Part shown: piece by piece, positions 35,128 to 44,551 of the stretch | Position numbering within the stretch: the stretch's first letter is position 1 | How the letters are laid out: each line of letters opens with the position of its first letter | NCBI RefSeq assembly: GCF_021109255.1 | Contig: NZ_JAJODG010000002.1 | Reading direction: 5' to 3' (one strand) | Source: Merdimmobilis hominis | GTDB lineage: Bacteria > Bacillota > Clostridia > Oscillospirales > Ruminococcaceae | Length of the DNA: 64,000 bases | Notes under the pieces: generated by a model | The model's database searches: none | The model's input: only the letters and a program-made list of their open reading frames with translations | What the model was told of the DNA's origin: nothing | Program-made: the position numbers and the translations under genes

Positions 35128-35973
35128 ATGGATTTGAAACTCAAACAAGAGATGGAAGTCTTCGCCATACAGGCCAGGATCGAGACCCTAAAGGCACTTG
35201 GTCACCTGGGATTTGGCCATGTGGGCGGCGCGTTTTCCATCGCCGACCTGGTCGCCGTGCTGTATAACGGCGTAATGAAGGTCGACCCCAAAAACCCTGC
35301 TTGGAAAGACCGGGATTACCTGGTGTGCTCCAAAGGCCACGCAGGCCCCATCCTCTACTCCACCCTGGCGATGAAGGGCTATTTCCCCATGGAAAACCTG
35401 CTCACCATCAACAAGCCGGGCACCACCCTGCCCAGCCACTGTGACCGCAATCTGACCCCCGGCATCGACATGACCACCGGCTCCCTGGGACAGGGTTCCT
35501 CCATGGCGGTGGGCATCGCTTTGGGCAACCGGATGGATGGCCGGGACAACTACACCTACCTGATCCTGGGCGACGGCGAGATCCAGGAGGGCCAGGTCTG
35601 GGAGGCCGCTTCCTTCGCCGCCCAGAAGAAACTGAACCACCTGATCGCCTTTGTGGACTGGAACAAAAAACAGCTGGACGGCCCCATTGTGGAGATCAAC
35701 GACTTCTCCAATGTTGCCCAGAGGTTTGAGGCCTTCGGCTGGAACGCCGTGACGGTAAACGGCCACGATGTAGAAGCCATTTACACCGCCATTGAAGAGG
35801 CCAAAAAGAGCGTGGATAAACCCACCTGCATCGTTTTGGACACTGTGAAGGGAAAGGGCTGCTCCTTTGCGGAGAACGCTGCTTCCAACCATCACATCAA
35901 CATCAGCCAGGAGCAGATGGCCGAGGGCCTCGCTGTGCTGGAAGAACAACTTGCAAAGGCGGTGGCGAAATAA
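35128..35973 (+). CDS. Transketolase, N-terminal (ThDP-binding) subunit
   Basis: 281-residue subunit with the thiamine-diphosphate motif GDGEIQEGQVWEA then FVDWNKKQLDG. GHLGFGHVGGAFSIADL carries the active-site histidines region. It forms a two-subunit transketolase with the next gene, moving two-carbon units between sugars in the pentose-phosphate pathway. Start ATG 35128 has GGAGGTG 9 nt upstream; ATG 35110 overlaps that site. The stop overlaps the next start by one base. Confidence 0.93.
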   Translation: MDLKLKQEMEVFAIQARIETLKALGHLGFGHVGGAFSIADLVAVLYNGVMKVDPKNPAWKDRDYLVCSKGHAGPILYSTLAMKGYFPMENLLTINKPGTTLPSHCDRNLTPGIDMTTGSLGQGSSMAVGIALGNRMDGRDNYTYLILGDGEIQEGQVWEAASFAAQKKLNHLIAFVDWNKKQLDGPIVEINDFSNVAQRFEAFGWNAVTVNGHDVEAIYTAIEEAKKSVDKPTCIVLDTVKGKGCSFAENAASNHHINISQEQMAEGLAVLEEQLAKAVAK

Positions 35974-36941
35974 TGGCAGTGATCGTTGCAAAAGAGATCG
36001 TGAAAGATACAAAAGAGATGCGCGGCGCCCTGAGCGAGGCGCTGATCGCCCGGGCCAAGGACAACAAAAACCTGGTGTACCTGGATGCGGACCTCTCCAG
36101 CTCCATGAGCATGAAGAACTTCGCCAAAGCATACCCCGACCGGTACCTCAACGTGGGCATCGCCGAGGCCAATATGGTGGGCATTGCCGCCGGTCTCTCC
36201 GCCACCGGAAAGATCCCCTTCACCCACACCTTCGGCCCCTTTGCCACCCGCCGCTGCTACGACCAGATCTTCCTCTCCTGCGCTTATGGCAAGAACAATG
36301 TGAAGGTCATCGGCTCTGACCCCGGCGTCACCGCGGCCTTCAACGGCGGCACTCACATGCCCTTTGAAGATGTGGCACTGATGCGCGCCATCCCCGGCTG
36401 CACCGTGGTGGAGCCTACCGACACCACCATGATTGGCGGCATCATCGACCAGATCATCGACACCGACGGCCTGTTCTACATCCGCCTGAAACGGAAAACC
36501 GCCGTCAAGGTCTATGAGGAAGGCTCCACCTTCACCATCGGCAAAGCAGTCACCGCCCGGGAGGGCAGCGATGTAACCCTCATCGCCTGTGGCATCATGG
36601 TAGAGGAGGCCCTGAAAGCCGCCTCCCTGCTGGAGGCTGAGGGGATCAGCGCCCGGGTTCTGGATATGTTCACCATCAAGCCCATCGATCGGGAGGCTGT
36701 CCTGAAGGCTGCCGACGAAACCGGTGCCATCGTCACCTGTGAGAACCACAACGTCATCGGCGGACTGTATTCTGCGGTGGCGGATGTGATCGTCTCGGAG
36801 CGCCTGATCCCGGTGGAGCGGGTCGGCGTGGAGGAATCCTTCGGCGAAGTGGGCCCCGAGGATTACCTGCGCAAACGCTTCGGCCTCACCGCGGAGCACA
36901 TTGTGGAGAAGGCTAAAAAGGCCATCGTCCGCAAGAAGTAA
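35973..36941 (+). CDS. Transketolase, C-terminal subunit
   Basis: 322-residue partner subunit with the pyrimidine-binding domain (LDADLSSSMSMKNF, RYLNVGIAEANMVGIAAGLS) and the C-terminal transketolase domain (GSDVTLIACGIMVEEAL, IVTCENHNVIGGLYSAV). The glutamate in GIAEANM activates ThDP. Split transketolases are common in Clostridia; one-base overlap implies coupled translation with the first half. It may alternatively serve a 1-deoxyxylulose-like reaction, but the two-gene arrangement and motifs fit transketolase. Confidence 0.93.
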   Translation: MAVIVAKEIVKDTKEMRGALSEALIARAKDNKNLVYLDADLSSSMSMKNFAKAYPDRYLNVGIAEANMVGIAAGLSATGKIPFTHTFGPFATRRCYDQIFLSCAYGKNNVKVIGSDPGVTAAFNGGTHMPFEDVALMRAIPGCTVVEPTDTTMIGGIIDQIIDTDGLFYIRLKRKTAVKVYEEGSTFTIGKAVTAREGSDVTLIACGIMVEEALKAASLLEAEGISARVLDMFTIKPIDREAVLKAADETGAIVTCENHNVIGGLYSAVADVIVSERLIPVERVGVEESFGEVGPEDYLRKRFGLTAEHIVEKAKKAIVRKK

Positions 36942-36956
36942 ATATTTCCCGGATAG

Positions 36957-36998
36957 CAGGGGAGGGAACAGGTTCGCCTGGGCCCTCCCTTTTTAGTT
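36957..36998 (+). terminator. Terminator of the transketolase pair
   Basis: GGGAGGG/CCCTCCC stem with an inner AGG-TTCG-CCT hairpin, then TTTTTAGTTTT. Confidence 0.8.
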
Positions 36999-37077
36999 TT
37001 GTGGGATTTCGCCCCTAAGCCCCCAGCCAGGGCTTTATATTTTTCAGGGGAAATCCCTGATAAGCCTAGTTCTGTGG

Positions 37078-37640
37078 GGCGTTACTCACTCCCACGCCCC
37101 CGAGGTTATGCAGGGTGCCTGGAACCCCTGCACCCCGCAGGGATATAAGGGGGCCTCGTGCCGGCCCCTTGCACCCCCGGCACTTCCTTTTATGCGGATA
37201 AAAGGAAGCAAAACCCGCCGGGGAGACCCCGGTCCCCCTATCGGTGCGCCACAATGGGAACGCTCGGAAAATCTTTAGTAGGTGTGCTTGCACACCTGAG
37301 GCTCATCCACGCCTCGAGCGAAAGATTTTTCCGCTGGCGCGGATGCCCTCGCGGGGCTGCAAAAGGTCTATTTTTCTTGGTAGCCCACCCAGGAGCAGGG
37401 GGAGTTTTGAGGGGGGCCGGACTTCACCAATTCCGCGAGCAGTTCGGCCCCCCTTAAATGTGCTTTTTGAGAGCACAACGCAGTTGGGCAAGGGTTTCTT
37501 TCACACAAAAACCCTTGCGCGGGTGTGGGGGCGCGTGCCCCCACAAGCCAACCTCAAGATGGAATCTTGAATAAGGGCCGGGGGCTTGGGGGCGTGCAGC
37601 GCCCCACAGAACTTGGGTTCCAGGGAATTTTCCCTGCCTC
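37078..37640. repeat. Mosaic intergenic repeat B, copy 3
   Basis: Same orientation as copy 2, with CCTTTTATGCGGATAAAAGG, CGCCGGGGAGACCCCGG, GCTCGGAAAATCTTTAG, a distinctive GGTGTGCTTGCACACC hairpin insert, GATGCCCTCGCGGGGCTGC, CCCCCTTAAATG, GAGAGCACAACGCAGTTGGG and CAAGATGGAATCTTGA (37554-37569). It fills most of the 818-bp spacer between two convergent transcripts. Confidence 0.85.
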
Positions 37641-37676
37641 CAGCACAAAGGCCCTCTAAGCGGGAATGGAAATGGA

Positions 37677-37719
37677 AAGAGGCTGTCCTCCAAATTCAAG
37701 GGGACAGCCTCTATCTTTT
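37677..37719. terminator. Terminator of the EEP hydrolase gene
   Basis: AGAGGCTGTCC and GGACAGCCTCT arms around a short AT-rich loop, serving the minus-strand gene. Confidence 0.85.
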
Positions 37720-37759
37720 ATTCTTGTGGTTTTGATGGGCTGGTGCAGCCGCTCCAGCT

Positions 37760-38671
37760 TTAATTGTGGGAAAAAACCGGCCGAGGGAATTCCCCCAAAA
37801 CTTCCTGTTCCTGTTCTTGGGAGAGGGGGCGGGGGTCCTTGAGCCGCAGGGTGGCAACCAGGGGGTAATGGTCAGAGGGGTAGCGGCCATCCCGGTCCTC
37901 GGCCCAGATGTGGGATTCTACCACCTCAAAATCATCGGAGACAAAGATGTAATCAATGGGGCCGCGGCCATGTTTCTGCTTGCCGGAGAAGTTGTGGAAA
38001 GTGTTGTAAATGGCATCTGGGTCAAAGAAGCTGTACACGTCGTTGAGATGAACCGTGCTGTAGTCGTGGAGGTTCTCCTTGAGGATCTTGACGGCGCGGC
38101 TGCCCGGGCGGGCGTTGAGATCCCCCATCAAAATGGTGGGGAGGGGTTCCCGCTGGTTGTAGGCATCCATGTATTTTAGGATGATTTGGGCGCCCAGGTT
38201 GCGGGCGAAGGAACAGATGTGGTCAAAGTGGGTGTTGAACACCCGGATGCGCCGGCCGGTGTCTTTTAAAGTGACCTCCACTACGGTGCAGATGCGGGGG
38301 AACACCGAAAAATAAGCGCGGCTGCCGTTCTTCTCCGGGTCCTTGGAGAGCCAAAAAGTCTTGCAGAACCGAACCTGGGCATCATCGTTTTTCACAATGA
38401 TGTCCGAATGCTCATCATCTTCCGGGCGGACGCCGAAAAAGCGGCCATTGCCAAAGACGCTGTATTCCTGGGAGAGGAGGCGCTGGACATCCAGCTTCAT
38501 CTCCGGCAGCAGCTCCTGCACCCCGATGATCGACGCGCCGGAAGCCCGGATCACATCCGAGACCAGCTGCCGGCGGCGCTCCCACCGGTTTTCCTTGTGG
38601 ATGCTGAAGGCCATATCCCGTTTTACATTGAAGGAAACCACCTTAATGGCTTGCCCTTGGAAATTTGCCAT
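37760..38671 (-). CDS. Endonuclease/exonuclease/phosphatase-family hydrolase
   Basis: 303-residue metal-dependent phosphodiesterase fold. Ordered motifs are VVSFNVKRD (Asn), GVQELLPEM (Glu), RIRVFNTHFDHI, LMGDLNARPGS (Asp/Asn), IDYIFVSDD and the terminal SDHYPLVATLRL (catalytic Asp-His). There is no signal peptide, so it is cytosolic. The family includes DNases, phosphatases and lipid phosphodiesterases; the substrate is unknown. It is divergent from the ZIP transporter, and a 12-bp palindrome lies between them. Confidence 0.88.
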   Translation of the reverse strand: MANFQGQAIKVVSFNVKRDMAFSIHKENRWERRRQLVSDVIRASGASIIGVQELLPEMKLDVQRLLSQEYSVFGNGRFFGVRPEDDEHSDIIVKNDDAQVRFCKTFWLSKDPEKNGSRAYFSVFPRICTVVEVTLKDTGRRIRVFNTHFDHICSFARNLGAQIILKYMDAYNQREPLPTILMGDLNARPGSRAVKILKENLHDYSTVHLNDVYSFFDPDAIYNTFHNFSGKQKHGRGPIDYIFVSDDFEVVESHIWAEDRDGRYPSDHYPLVATLRLKDPRPLSQEQEQEVLGEFPRPVFSHN

Positions 38672-38782
38672 CGTTTCATCACCTTGGTTATAGGATATTC
38701 CGCAAAGGGAAGGGCGCCACAGCGCCAGAGGGGAAAAGGGGACAGTCCAGAAAAACGGAACATCCCCATAAGGTATGAGGGT

Positions 38783-38810
38783 ATTATATCACAAAAACAT
38801 TCATATGAAT
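38783..38810. promoter_or_regulatory. Palindrome ATTCATATGAAT in the EEP/ZIP divergent promoter region
   Basis: A perfect 12-bp palindrome at 38799-38810. It lies 46 bp before the ZIP transporter start and next to a minus-strand TATAAT (38788-38783) for the hydrolase. Its position suits an operator for one or both genes. Confidence 0.45.
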
Positions 38811-38855
38811 AGAAAGAATTTCTTTCAAATTTTGGTGAAAAAGGAGGGAGATCCC

Positions 38856-39632
38856 ATGGATCGGCAGGCGGTGACCGCATTCCTCATGTCCCTGATCGCC
38901 GGGCTTTCCACCGGGTTAGGCGGGCTGATCGTAGTCTTTTCCGACGGCACCTCCACGGCTTTTCTGTCCTTTGCCCTGGCGTTTTCCGCCGGGATTATGG
39001 TGACGGTCTCCCTGGCCGACCTGCTTCCCACAGCGGCCGCCGCCTTTGTGGGGAGCTACGGGCCGGGGAAAGGGGCGGTGATGCTGCTCATCCCCATGGT
39101 GATGGGGATATTTTTTGCCCAGCTGATTGACGCCCTCACCCCTGAGGCCGCCCCTTCGCCCGGGGAGGGTATCGACCGCCGGAAGCTGGGACGGCTGGGG
39201 GTGATCTCGGCGGCGGCCATCCTTCTGCACAACCTGCCGGAGGGGATGGTCACCTTTATGGCCGGGTACACCGACCTTTCTTTGGGGCTTTCGATGATGG
39301 CGGCTATCGCCCTGCACAACATCCCCGAGGGGATGAGCGTCTCCATCCCTATTTACTATTCCACCAAAAGCCGCTGGAAAGCGGTACGGGCCGCCTTTCT
39401 CTCCGGGATGAGCGAACCCCTTGGGGCGCTGCTCACCTACTTTTTGCTGCGGCCCCTGCTTAGCGGGCTCGCCCTTTCGGCCCTGTTCTCTTTTGTGGCG
39501 GGGCTGATGGTCTGCATTGCCTTTGGAGAGCTGCTGCCCACCTCCCGGAACTACGGCCGGTCCGGCCTCTCCCTCTGGGGGACTTTGATGGGCATTTTGG
39601 TGATGATGCTGGGGGTGGTGCTGATGGGATAG
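38856..39632 (+). CDS. ZIP-family metal transporter
   Basis: 258-residue integral membrane protein with eight hydrophobic helices. The two metal-binding helices show the ZupT/ZIP signatures LHNLPEGMVTF and LHNIPEGMSVSIPIYY. It is predicted to take up zinc or other divalent metals, passively through the binuclear centre. Start ATG 38856 has AAGGAGGG at good spacing; the longer frame upstream has no site and would cover the promoter. The stop lies 3 nt from that of the convergent ydcF-like gene. Confidence 0.93.
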   Translation: MDRQAVTAFLMSLIAGLSTGLGGLIVVFSDGTSTAFLSFALAFSAGIMVTVSLADLLPTAAAAFVGSYGPGKGAVMLLIPMVMGIFFAQLIDALTPEAAPSPGEGIDRRKLGRLGVISAAAILLHNLPEGMVTFMAGYTDLSLGLSMMAAIALHNIPEGMSVSIPIYYSTKSRWKAVRAAFLSGMSEPLGALLTYFLLRPLLSGLALSALFSFVAGLMVCIAFGELLPTSRNYGRSGLSLWGTLMGILVMMLGVVLMG

Positions 39633-39635
39633 CTT

Positions 39636-40379
39636 TTAATAAAAGAGCCAAGCCACCAAAAGGCCGAAAAATTCCCGCACCCAATAGCTAGGCAGCAGGC
39701 CCCAAGGGGTGGGGGAAGGAAGGGCGGAGATCTGGGTGAAGCCTGCGCTTTTCCCGTAGTACCGGCCCCGCATCTGGTGGAAGCCGTCGGTGGCGATGGC
39801 GATGGGCCGGTCCTCACCACCCAGCAGATCCCAGGTGTAGAGGAGATTTTCCCGGGTGTCGGTGGAGCGGTTCTCCATGTGGATGCGGCTGGGGTCGATC
39901 CCCTGTTCCACCAGGTATTTTCGCATCACATAGGCTTCGGTATAATCCTCATTCTCCCCTTGGCCCCCGGCGACGACACACTGGGCTTCCGGGTAACTTT
40001 GCAGGTAGGGGAGGGCGGCGTCCAGCCGGCGGCGGAGCATCAGGGAAGGGGAATCCCCTTCCACCTTGCAGCCCAGCACCACCACAGTGGCATTATCTCC
40101 AGGGGGATTGCCGTAAGCCGCATAGGCCATGGGGATGGAAAAGGCAGCACTCGCCGCGATGGATGCCCCGGCCGCCCAAAATAGGGCCCGCCGCATCAGA
40201 AGAAGAGGGCGGCTTTTTGCCAACCGCTTCCACAGAAGGGGGAGGAGGACAAGCAATCCCCCCAGGATGAGCAGGGCCGCCACCCCCACGTGGAAAATGC
40301 CGTAGAACAACAAGGGGATCAGCCCAAAGAGAAGGCAGAACCCCCCAGCCAGGAGGGAGAGGGCGGGGATTATCCCCAT
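39636..40379 (-). CDS. YdcF/ElyC-SanA family protein (DUF218)
   Basis: 247-residue membrane protein with three or four N-terminal helices, then a DUF218 domain. The domain shows VVVLGCKVEGDSPSLML, RLDAALPYLQ, VVAGGQGENE, MRKYLVEQGI and ENRSTDTRENLLY in the order of SanA/ElyC. Family members are linked to envelope and peptidoglycan homeostasis; the reaction is not defined. Transcribed from the repeat-bearing spacer at 40.4 kb. Confidence 0.88.
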   Translation of the reverse strand: MGIIPALSLLAGGFCLLFGLIPLLFYGIFHVGVAALLILGGLLVLLPLLWKRLAKSRPLLLMRRALFWAAGASIAASAAFSIPMAYAAYGNPPGDNATVVVLGCKVEGDSPSLMLRRRLDAALPYLQSYPEAQCVVAGGQGENEDYTEAYVMRKYLVEQGIDPSRIHMENRSTDTRENLLYTWDLLGGEDRPIAIATDGFHQMRGRYYGKSAGFTQISALPSPTPWGLLPSYWVREFFGLLVAWLFY

Positions 40380-40409
40380 AGAATCAGCTCCTTTCGATCA
40401 AAATTTCGT

Positions 40410-41005
40410 TTTGTGGGGCGTTGCACGTTCCCAAACCCTGCGGAGGGGCCCTCCTGCCGGCCACAAACCCCCGAGGTTATGCAGGGCGTTACGCACCCCT
40501 GCACCCCACGCTCCCTTTTTTATGTGAAAAAAGGGAGGGAAAAGGCACATTTAAGGGGGGGCGAACTGCTCGCGACACAATTGAAGTCCGGCCCCCCTTA
40601 AAAATCCCCCTGCCCCTTGGTGTGGTCATTTCCTTTACTATTTTTCAAAATAAGTTGCCTTTTGTAGAGGGGGAGTTTTGAGGGGGAATAGGCTTTTCCT
40701 GTGTCGCGAGTTTGCCTATTCCCCCTTAAACACGCTTTGGGGTCCAGGGCCTTTTTCGTGTAAAAAGGCGCCTGGCCGGGGGCACGGGGGCCGGAGGCCC
40801 CAGACTACCGGGTATCAGGGAAACTCCCCCTAGTGAAAAAACTTGCGCGGGCGTGGGGGGTAAGTAACGCCCCACACAACTTAGGTTATAGGGAAACCTT
40901 CCCTAAATTTGGCCGGGTGCAGGGCGAAGCGCCTGCAAGGCCAATTCCAAGATGGAATCTTGCTTAAACCACCTGGCCGGGAGTGCAAGGGGCCCTCCTG
41001 TCGGC
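40410..41005. repeat. Mosaic intergenic repeat B, copy 4 (rearranged)
   Basis: The most rearranged copy. Modules found include a CCCTTTTTTATG/AAAAAAGGG hairpin, GGGGGAGTTTTGAGGGGG, TTTTTCGTGTAAAAAGG, GTGCAGGGCGAAGCGCCTGC, and CCAAGATGGAATCTTGC (40949-40965). The usual GCTCGGAAAATC block is missing. It separates two minus-strand genes, ydcF-like and aldehyde dehydrogenase. Confidence 0.75.
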
Positions 41006-41017
41006 CCCTTACTACCG

Positions 41018-42379
41018 CTACCGCAGAAAGCGGCGGAGGATAGAGAAGGAGTGATCGGAATAGGGCGGGTACCGCACCGGCAGATCCAGCCGGAGGGAGG
41101 AGTGGAGCACCGATTTGGGGTGGCTGAACGCCTCAAACCCGGCTTTGCCATGGCAGGAACCCATGCCGCTGGCCCCCACGCCGCCGAAGGGGAGGCCGGG
41201 GGAGGAGAGGTGGAGGACAGTGTCATTGACACACCCGCCGCCGAACTGGGCCCGGGATAAGATCTCCCGCTCTCGGTCTTTATCCCGGGTAAAAAGGTAG
41301 AGGGCGAGGGGCTTGGGCCGGGCCTGTAGATAGGGGAGGATCTCCGCCGGGTCGTCATAGGTGACAACCGGCAGGATGGGGCCGAACACCTCTTCGGTGA
41401 GGAGAGGGGAATCCTCCGGAAGCTGGTCGATGAGGGTGGGGGCAATCTTTCTCTCCTCCGGGTTGACCCCGCCGCCCCAGAGGAGGTTCCCCTGGGCGAG
41501 CAGGGCGGATATCCGTTCAAAATGGGCGTCGTTGATCAGTTTGGGATATTGGGGGTTCCGCTCTGGCCGGTCGCCGAAAAAGCTGTGGAGCTCCCTCTCG
41601 ATCCCCTCCACCAGCTGACCTTTGACCTTCCGGTCCACAAAGAGGTAATCGGGGGCCACGCAGGTTTGGCCGGCGCAAAGGCTCTTGCCCCAGGCGATCC
41701 GCCGGGCTGCCAAGGGGATGTCGGCGGTGGAATCCACAATACAGGGGCTTTTGCCCCCCAATTCCAGCACCACAGGGGTGAGATGCTCACTGGCTGCGGC
41801 CAACACTTTTTTGCCCACCTGGCTGCTCCCAGTGAAAAAGATGAAGTCAAAGGGGAGCGCAGTGAGCCGGGCGGCAGTCTCCGCTCCCCCTTGGAGGACG
41901 GCGCAGAACCGCTTTTCAAAACAAGAATCAATCAGTTCCCCCAGGACCTCCGCGGTGCGGGGCGCCAGCTCAGAGGGTTTTATCACCGTGCAGTTTCCGG
42001 CGGCGATGGAGGACACCAAAGGCGCCACAGCCAGCTGGAAGGGGTAATTCCAAGGGGAGAGGATCAAGGCCGAGCCATAGGGGACCTGCTGAACCCTCCC
42101 CTTTGAGGGGAAGAGAAACAAAGGGGAGAGTCTCCCCTTTGGCCTTGCCCAGCTTTTTAAATGGCGGATGGCGTGGGTGATCTCCGCCAAGACAAAACCG
42201 ATCTCGGTTTCATAGCTTTCAAATTGGGACTTGCCCAGGTCGGCCAAAAGGGCTTCCTGGATGGGTTCTTCCATAGCTAGAATGGTTTGATACAACGTTT
42301 TTAACTGCCGGATGCGGAATTCCACCGGCAGGGTAGCTCCAGATTGGAAGTATTCCTTTTGGAGGGAAAGCAGTTCCAT
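41018..42379 (-). CDS. Aldehyde dehydrogenase (class 3 type)
   Basis: 453-residue NAD(P)-dependent aldehyde dehydrogenase. The cofactor fold has FFTGSSQVGKKVL. The catalytic glutamate lies in VVLELGGKSPCIV and the nucleophilic cysteine in GKSLCAGQTCVAPDY. LTEEVFGPILPVV follows. Length and layout match the membrane-linked fatty-aldehyde group (YwdH/ALDH3) rather than 480-500-residue ALDH1/2. Start ATG 42379 has GAGGTGC 6 nt upstream; the longer frame is not needed. Substrate unknown. Confidence 0.93.
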   Translation of the reverse strand: MELLSLQKEYFQSGATLPVEFRIRQLKTLYQTILAMEEPIQEALLADLGKSQFESYETEIGFVLAEITHAIRHLKSWARPKGRLSPLFLFPSKGRVQQVPYGSALILSPWNYPFQLAVAPLVSSIAAGNCTVIKPSELAPRTAEVLGELIDSCFEKRFCAVLQGGAETAARLTALPFDFIFFTGSSQVGKKVLAAASEHLTPVVLELGGKSPCIVDSTADIPLAARRIAWGKSLCAGQTCVAPDYLFVDRKVKGQLVEGIERELHSFFGDRPERNPQYPKLINDAHFERISALLAQGNLLWGGGVNPEERKIAPTLIDQLPEDSPLLTEEVFGPILPVVTYDDPAEILPYLQARPKPLALYLFTRDKDREREILSRAQFGGGCVNDTVLHLSSPGLPFGGVGASGMGSCHGKAGFEAFSHPKSVLHSSLRLDLPVRYPPYSDHSFSILRRFLR

Positions 42380-42524
42380 AGCTGCACCTCGCTTTTTTGT
42401 CGATGCTATAACAGTGTAGAAAAAAGCTGTCATTTCTGCCCCGGATACAAAAATGACAGCAATTTGTAATATTTTAGGCAATTTTTGCACAGGCTTCCGG
42501 CTAGGTGGGATATTTGGGGGAATT

Positions 42525-42745
42525 GGCTTCTTGCAGCCCCGCGAGGGAATCCGCGAAAGCGGAAAAATCTTTCGCTCGAGGTATGGAAACCTCTAAGAAA
42601 GATTTTCCGAGCGTACCCATTGCGACCCACCGATAGGGGGCCGGGGTCTCCCCGGCGGGTTTTGCTTCCTTTTATCCGCATAAAAGGAAGTGCCGGGGGT
42701 GGCAAGGGGCCGGCACAAGGGCCCCTCATTCCTGTCCGGTAGCAG
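42525..42745. repeat. Mosaic intergenic repeat B, copy 5 (short)
   Basis: Same orientation as copy 1: CCGCGAGGGAATCCGC, CGGAAAAATCTTTCGCTCG and its inverted partner GAAAGATTTTCCGAGCG, GGGGTCTCCCCGGCGGG, CCTTTTATCCGCATAAAAGG, GGGCCCCTCATTCCTG. It lies between ROK and aldehyde dehydrogenase genes, ending just before the ROK stop. Confidence 0.85.
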
Positions 42746-42749
42746 GGAC

Positions 42750-43637
42750 TCAGCGGGAATTTGGGAGCTCCATCGCCAGATGGGCAGCCCCCAGCATCCC
42801 CGCCTGGTTGCCCAGCGCCGCCCCCAGGATAGGTACCCCCTGGTAGCTCTCCCGCAGGAAATGGGGAAGGCGGTTTTCGATCCGCCGGATGGTCTGCGGC
42901 GGGGACATGATCCCTCCGCCCAGCACCACCAGCGGCGGGTCAAAGATGTGGATGAGGGAGGCAAGGCCGCAGGACACCTCGTCGATCCACTGGGAGAAAA
43001 GGCCCTCAACCACCGGGTCATCCAGCCGCTTTGTAATCTCCCGGCCAGAAAGGGCCTGCCCGGTCCTCTCCTCCACGAGGCGGGTGAGGGCAAAGGCAGA
43101 GGCGTAAGCTTCATAGCATCCCTGCTTGCCGCATTTGCAGACCCGACCTCCAAAATGGGTGACCATGTGGCCAAACTCCCCGGCGGAGTAACGGGAACCG
43201 TAATAGATCCGGCCGTTCTGCACCAGTGCCCCGCCAATGCCGGTCCCATACACCAGGCTGAGAAAGTCGGGATGGCCTTTGGCAGCACCGTAGGCGTATT
43301 CCCCCATGGCCATGCAGTTGGCGTCGTTGTCCACAGCCACCGGTATCCCGAGGGCGGCCTCAAAATAGGTTTTCAGGTTGGACCCTGTGTAGCCGGGGAT
43401 GGAATCGGTGTACAGGATCACCTCCCCGGTGTGGGGGTTGATCTGCCCGGCAGTGCTGATGCCCAGGCGCTCATACCCACAGAATTCCTTGGCCAGGCGG
43501 ACGACCCGCTCCATCACCGCGTCCGCGCCTTCCCCGGCAAAGGTGGGAGCCTCCCGGAATTCCAGGACCTGGGCGGATTCGTCTACCAGCCCGGCTTTGA
43601 GGGCGGTGCCGCCGATATCAATTGCGAGAATTTTCAT
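42750..43637 (-). CDS. ROK-family sugar kinase
   Basis: 295-residue kinase without a DNA-binding domain, so a sugar kinase, not a repressor. The phosphate loop is AIDIGGTALKAGLVD. The sugar site contains the DNDANCMAMGE motif, and the zinc motif CKCGKQGCYEAYA is present. A second GTGIGGALVQNGRI glycine loop follows. Likely a glucokinase or related hexose kinase. Its substrate is not determinable. There are no transport genes next to it. Confidence 0.9.
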   Translation of the reverse strand: MKILAIDIGGTALKAGLVDESAQVLEFREAPTFAGEGADAVMERVVRLAKEFCGYERLGISTAGQINPHTGEVILYTDSIPGYTGSNLKTYFEAALGIPVAVDNDANCMAMGEYAYGAAKGHPDFLSLVYGTGIGGALVQNGRIYYGSRYSAGEFGHMVTHFGGRVCKCGKQGCYEAYASAFALTRLVEERTGQALSGREITKRLDDPVVEGLFSQWIDEVSCGLASLIHIFDPPLVVLGGGIMSPPQTIRRIENRLPHFLRESYQGVPILGAALGNQAGMLGAAHLAMELPNSR

Positions 43638-43799
43638 AGGATAACCCCTTTTTCCATAAGATTCTCTGGCGCCTTCGGGATGATTCGACCTCCGATGACC
43701 CCGCTGCTGGGGTAGGATAAGTCTGCGCGGAGAGGATTTTGTATGGATATTGTACTATAAATTGACAGGCAAGGGAAGGGAGGGGAAAGCATCCCGCTA

Positions 43800-44395
43800 C
43801 AGGAGGTCTTTATTCAAGATTCCATCTTGGGGTGGGCTTGCGGGGGTACGAATCCCTGCACCCCACAGGAATGAGGGGCCCTCCTGCCGGCCCTTCACAC
43901 CCCCGGCACTTCCTTTTATGCGGATAAAAGGAAGCAAAACCCGCCGGGGAGACCCCGGCTCCCCTATCGGTGCGCCACAATGGGTGCGCTCGGAAAATCC
44001 TCAGTAGGTGTGCTTGCACGCCTGGGCGCCCCTCGCTCCAAGGCAGAGGATTTTTCCGCTTCGCGGATGCCCGCGGGGCTGCAAGAAGCCCACTTTTCAA
44101 AATAACCCCGCCAAGGAGCAGGGGGAGCTTTCATGGGGGCACAGCCAACAAGTTGGCTGTTTGGGCTTTTCCTGTGACGCGAGGGTTGCCTATTCCCCCT
44201 TAAATGCGCTTTTCCAGTCCAATTTTATTGGACTGCGACTTCTTTCGCATAAAAAGTATGGCTCGGGGGCGTGGGGGTGAGTAACGCCCCACACAACTTC
44301 GGTTACAGGGAAACCTTCCCTGAATTAGGCCGGGTACAGGGCGGAGCGTCTGCATAACCTTGTGGGGTGTGATGGCGTGCAGCGTCCCAGAAAAC
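43800..44395. repeat. Mosaic intergenic repeat B, copy 6
   Basis: Starts with CAAGATTCCATCTTGG (43815-43830), then GGGCCCTCCTGCCGGCCC, CCTTTTATGCGGATAAAAGG, CGCCGGGGAGACCCCGG, GCTCGGAAAATCCTCAG, a GGTGTGCTTGCACGCC insert, GATGCCCGCGGGGCTGC, GGGGGCACAGCC, TTCCCCCTTAAATGCGC, and a GTAACGCCCCACACAAC end. It lies upstream of the groESL promoter. Confidence 0.82.
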
Positions 44396-44450
44396 CGGCC
44401 CATTCTGCCAATAAAAATTGAATATTTTGTTAAAAAATACTGCCTTCCCC

Positions 44451-44478
44451 TTGATTTTTCTGAAAAAGCGGGTAGAAT
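44451..44478 (+). promoter_or_regulatory. Promoter of groESL
   Basis: TTGATT (44451-44456) and TAGAAT (44473-44478) with a 16-bp spacer, directly before the CIRCE element. Confidence 0.8.
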
Positions 44479-44482
44479 AGTG

Positions 44483-44509
44483 TTAGCACTCAAAGAAAAA
44501 GAGTGCTAA
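44483..44509 (+). promoter_or_regulatory. CIRCE element (HrcA operator)
   Basis: Perfect TTAGCACTC-N9-GAGTGCTAA. This is the HrcA operator, so groESL is heat-inducible through relief of HrcA repression. No hrcA gene lies in the window. Confidence 0.97.
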
Positions 44510-44551
44510 CAAATTTGTCAAAACATATTTTTATAAACTGGAGGAATCGAC

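Noticed and set aside
43750..44395. Possible CRISPR-like or transposon structure in the repeat regions
   Set aside because: Modules are irregular in spacing, have no unique spacers of constant length, and no cas or transposase gene lies near them.
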